From: Schlesneria paludicola DSM 18645
GTDB lineage: Bacteria; Planctomycetota; Planctomycetia; Planctomycetales; Planctomycetaceae
Reading direction: 5' to 3'
Length of the DNA stretch: 33,724 nucleotides
NCBI GenBank assembly: GCA_945862235.1
Contig: CAMAYU010000047.1
Location: forward strand, 1 to 33,724
Shown: positions 32,586-33,724 of the stretch, in pieces
Numbering within the stretch: position 1 is the stretch's first letter
Layout: the number at the start of each line of letters is the position of its first letter
Notes under the pieces: generated by a model
Seen by the model: only the letters and a program-made list of their open reading frames with translations
Told to the model about the DNA's origin: nothing
Databases searched by the model: none
Made by a program: the position numbers and the translations under genes

Positions 32586-33443
32586 ATGCCATCGCCCTTT
32601 CCCGGAATGGACCCGTACCTAGAAACTTCCGAACACTGGATGAACGTTCATTCCAGCTTGATCGGGGAGATTCGCGGAATGCTCGGCGAACAGCTTCGCC
32701 CCCGCTACTTCGTGGGAATGGAAGAACGCGCCTACATCACCAATCACGCCGACCCTGCGTGGAGTACGATCATTCCCGATAGCCATGTCGTCATGACACG
32801 GTTTTCCGAAGAGGGCGCTGGGCATCCTTCGTCCATCCCTGCATCATTCGGACTCGGTGAGACCGAGTTGGAAGTGGCCGAGGGGGACGTGGCCGAGGGG
32901 GACGTGGCGGTCGCCGTGAAACCGACGCGACTCCGGTTCACCACGCTGCGGATGCGTGAGCCGTATCTCGAAGTCATCGACACGAGTAATCGCAAGATCG
33001 TCACCATCATTGAAGTACTCAGCCCCACGAACAAAGTCGCGGGTTCGCGCGGAAGGCAGAAGTACAAATGGAAGCGTGAGCGGGTGATGCGGTCGATGAC
33101 GAGTCTCGTCGAGATCGATCTGCTGCGCGGTGGCCGATCCTTTTTCAGAGACGACATGCGCGACGGCTGCGACTACACGGTCCACGTGTCGCGTGCCGAG
33201 GAATGCCATGAAGGAAGCGATCTGTGGCGCATCAAGCTGCCACAACTTCTGCCCTCGATTCCGATTCCACTGTCCGAGGGAGACGCCGACGCCACGCTCG
33301 ATCTCAACGCGGCATGGCACGCGATCTACGACAAGGCGGCGTTCGATCTGGTCCTCAACTACAAAGCCGATCCTTCGACGCCGTTCACCGCCGCTCAAGC
33401 CACATGGGCCGATCGGCTGCTCAAGGCGAAAGGCTTGAGATAG
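32586..33443 (+). CDS. DUF4058 family protein
   Basis: 285 residues, the family's normal length. The start MPSPFPGMDPYLE and the following HSSLIGEIRGMLGEQLRPRY then FVGMEERAYI are diagnostic. Later LRMREPYLEVIDTSNRKIVT and VIEVLSPTNK-type sequence (IIEVLSPTNKVAGSRGRQKY), with conserved Glu and Lys spaced as in a nuclease-like core, are also typical. The C-terminus FDLVLNYKADPSTPF closes the domain. The function is unknown. Codons at 32874-32903 contain a perfect 15-bp tandem duplication giving VAEGDVAEGD in what looks like a variable loop. No strong ribosome binding site is seen before the ATG. Confidence 0.93.
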   Translation: MPSPFPGMDPYLETSEHWMNVHSSLIGEIRGMLGEQLRPRYFVGMEERAYITNHADPAWSTIIPDSHVVMTRFSEEGAGHPSSIPASFGLGETELEVAEGDVAEGDVAVAVKPTRLRFTTLRMREPYLEVIDTSNRKIVTIIEVLSPTNKVAGSRGRQKYKWKRERVMRSMTSLVEIDLLRGGRSFFRDDMRDGCDYTVHVSRAEECHEGSDLWRIKLPQLLPSIPIPLSEGDADATLDLNAAWHAIYDKAAFDLVLNYKADPSTPFTAAQATWADRLLKAKGLR

Positions 33444-33482
33444 CCAAGCACCTCGTCCTTCACGGTCTGTACCGCTTCATTG

Positions 33483-33536
33483 TTTTGCCTGCACATCATT
33501 CTGTGATCGGAACGACGGAATGACGTGCAGGCAAAA
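33483..33536. repeat. Palindromic repeat, TTTTGCCTGCACRTCATTC type
   Basis: 22-bp arms at 33483-33504 and 33515-33536 beginning TTTTGCCTGCACATCATTCT, with two mismatches and a 10-nt loop. It is 40 bp past the DUF4058 stop codon and may act as its transcript end. Confidence 0.8.
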
Positions 33537-33638
33537 TGATCAGAGGCAGGCACAAAAAAGTTTGAACCGGCGTGTACGATCCTTGGCCTCACCGAGTCTG
33601 CTGCTCGTTTGTCTGCTGCACAGTTGCCGGGAACCCAG

Positions 33639-33724
33639 ATGACACCACTCCCTTCCGCGCCGTGCGGTCCCTCGCCTCGATTCGCGACGACGCGGTGGAG
33701 TCTCGTCCTGCAAGCCAAGGACAA
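33639..33724 (+). CDS. ECF-type RNA polymerase sigma factor, N-terminal end only (cut by window edge)
   Basis: The frame from ATG at 33639 is open to the window end (28 codons). It reads a Pro-rich leader and then RFATTRWSLVLQAKD. The FxTTRWSLV motif starts a large planctomycete group of ECF sigma factors, which direct RNA polymerase to alternative promoters. Too little is visible to assign the group or see region 2 and 4. It lies about 100 bp downstream of a palindromic repeat and is probably the first gene of its own transcript. Confidence 0.7.
   Translation, partial: MTPLPSAPCGPSPRFATTRWSLVLQAKD

Noticed and set aside
33395..33724. 109-residue minus-strand ORF at the window end
   Set aside because: It runs through the palindrome at 33483-33536 and is antisense to both the DUF4058 end and the sigma factor start.

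Overview
The window looks like a chromosomal segment of a planctomycete (Planctomycetota). The evidence is the protein content: a giant cytochrome c-type protein with DUF1587/DUF1592/DUF1588/DUF1585 blocks next to a twin-arginine DUF1552 protein, a DUF1570 putative metallopeptidase, a DUF4058 protein, an ECF sigma factor starting with the typical TTRWSLV motif, HpnC/HpnD squalene-synthase-type enzymes, and many GC-rich dispersed palindromes. I cannot name a genus. No tRNA, rRNA or CRISPR array is visible.

Layout. 1-2803 (minus): the N-terminal end of 2-oxoglutarate dehydrogenase E1 (cut by the window edge) and the GTPase Der. 2922-5042 (plus): HpnC and a lipoprotein cyclophilin with a clear intrinsic terminator. 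5069-10338 (minus): a sodium:solute symporter with a small overlapping membrane protein, a TPR lipoprotein and a DUF1015 protein, separated by palindromic repeats. 10722-15766 (plus): ExbD, a membrane-anchored alpha/alpha-toroid protein, a TRIC-type channel and the DUF1570 protein. 15832-17241: repeats and HpnD (minus). 17333-20246 (plus): a GT39-like membrane glycosyltransferase and a secreted HSL-type esterase. 20588-26618 (plus): a FadR-type GntR regulator, the cytochrome protein and the DUF1552 protein, read as one operon. 26749-27614: decayed DNA with an IS110 transposase stub meeting a truncated MFS exporter. 28036-29843 (plus): a PilZ protein and an ATP-grasp ligase. 29916-32431 (minus): an unknown anchored protein and a frameshifted gene. 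32586-33724 (plus): DUF4058 and the start of an ECF sigma factor.

Most of the window is single-copy housekeeping or lineage-typical genes. Its most distinctive feature is the repeat content. Nearly every intergenic space over 150 bp carries an inverted repeat, and at least ten sequence families are present. One is a MITE-like element of about 155 bp with terminal inverted repeats around GGCCATCGCC, seen in three copies plus a solo end. One 85-bp palindrome sits in frame inside the ATP-grasp gene, and another supplies that gene's stop codon. Several open reading frames run into repeats at their 5' ends, so their true starts lie further downstream than the longest ORF suggests.

The functional groupings I can support are: HpnC and HpnD as two steps of the bacterial squalene route (HpnE not in the window); ExbD plus toroid protein as a possible force-transducing envelope pair with no ExbB beside it; symporter plus small subunit; and regulator plus cytochrome plus DUF1552 as a locally controlled envelope system of unknown substrate. 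All functional statements come from sequence reading and family knowledge, without database searches.
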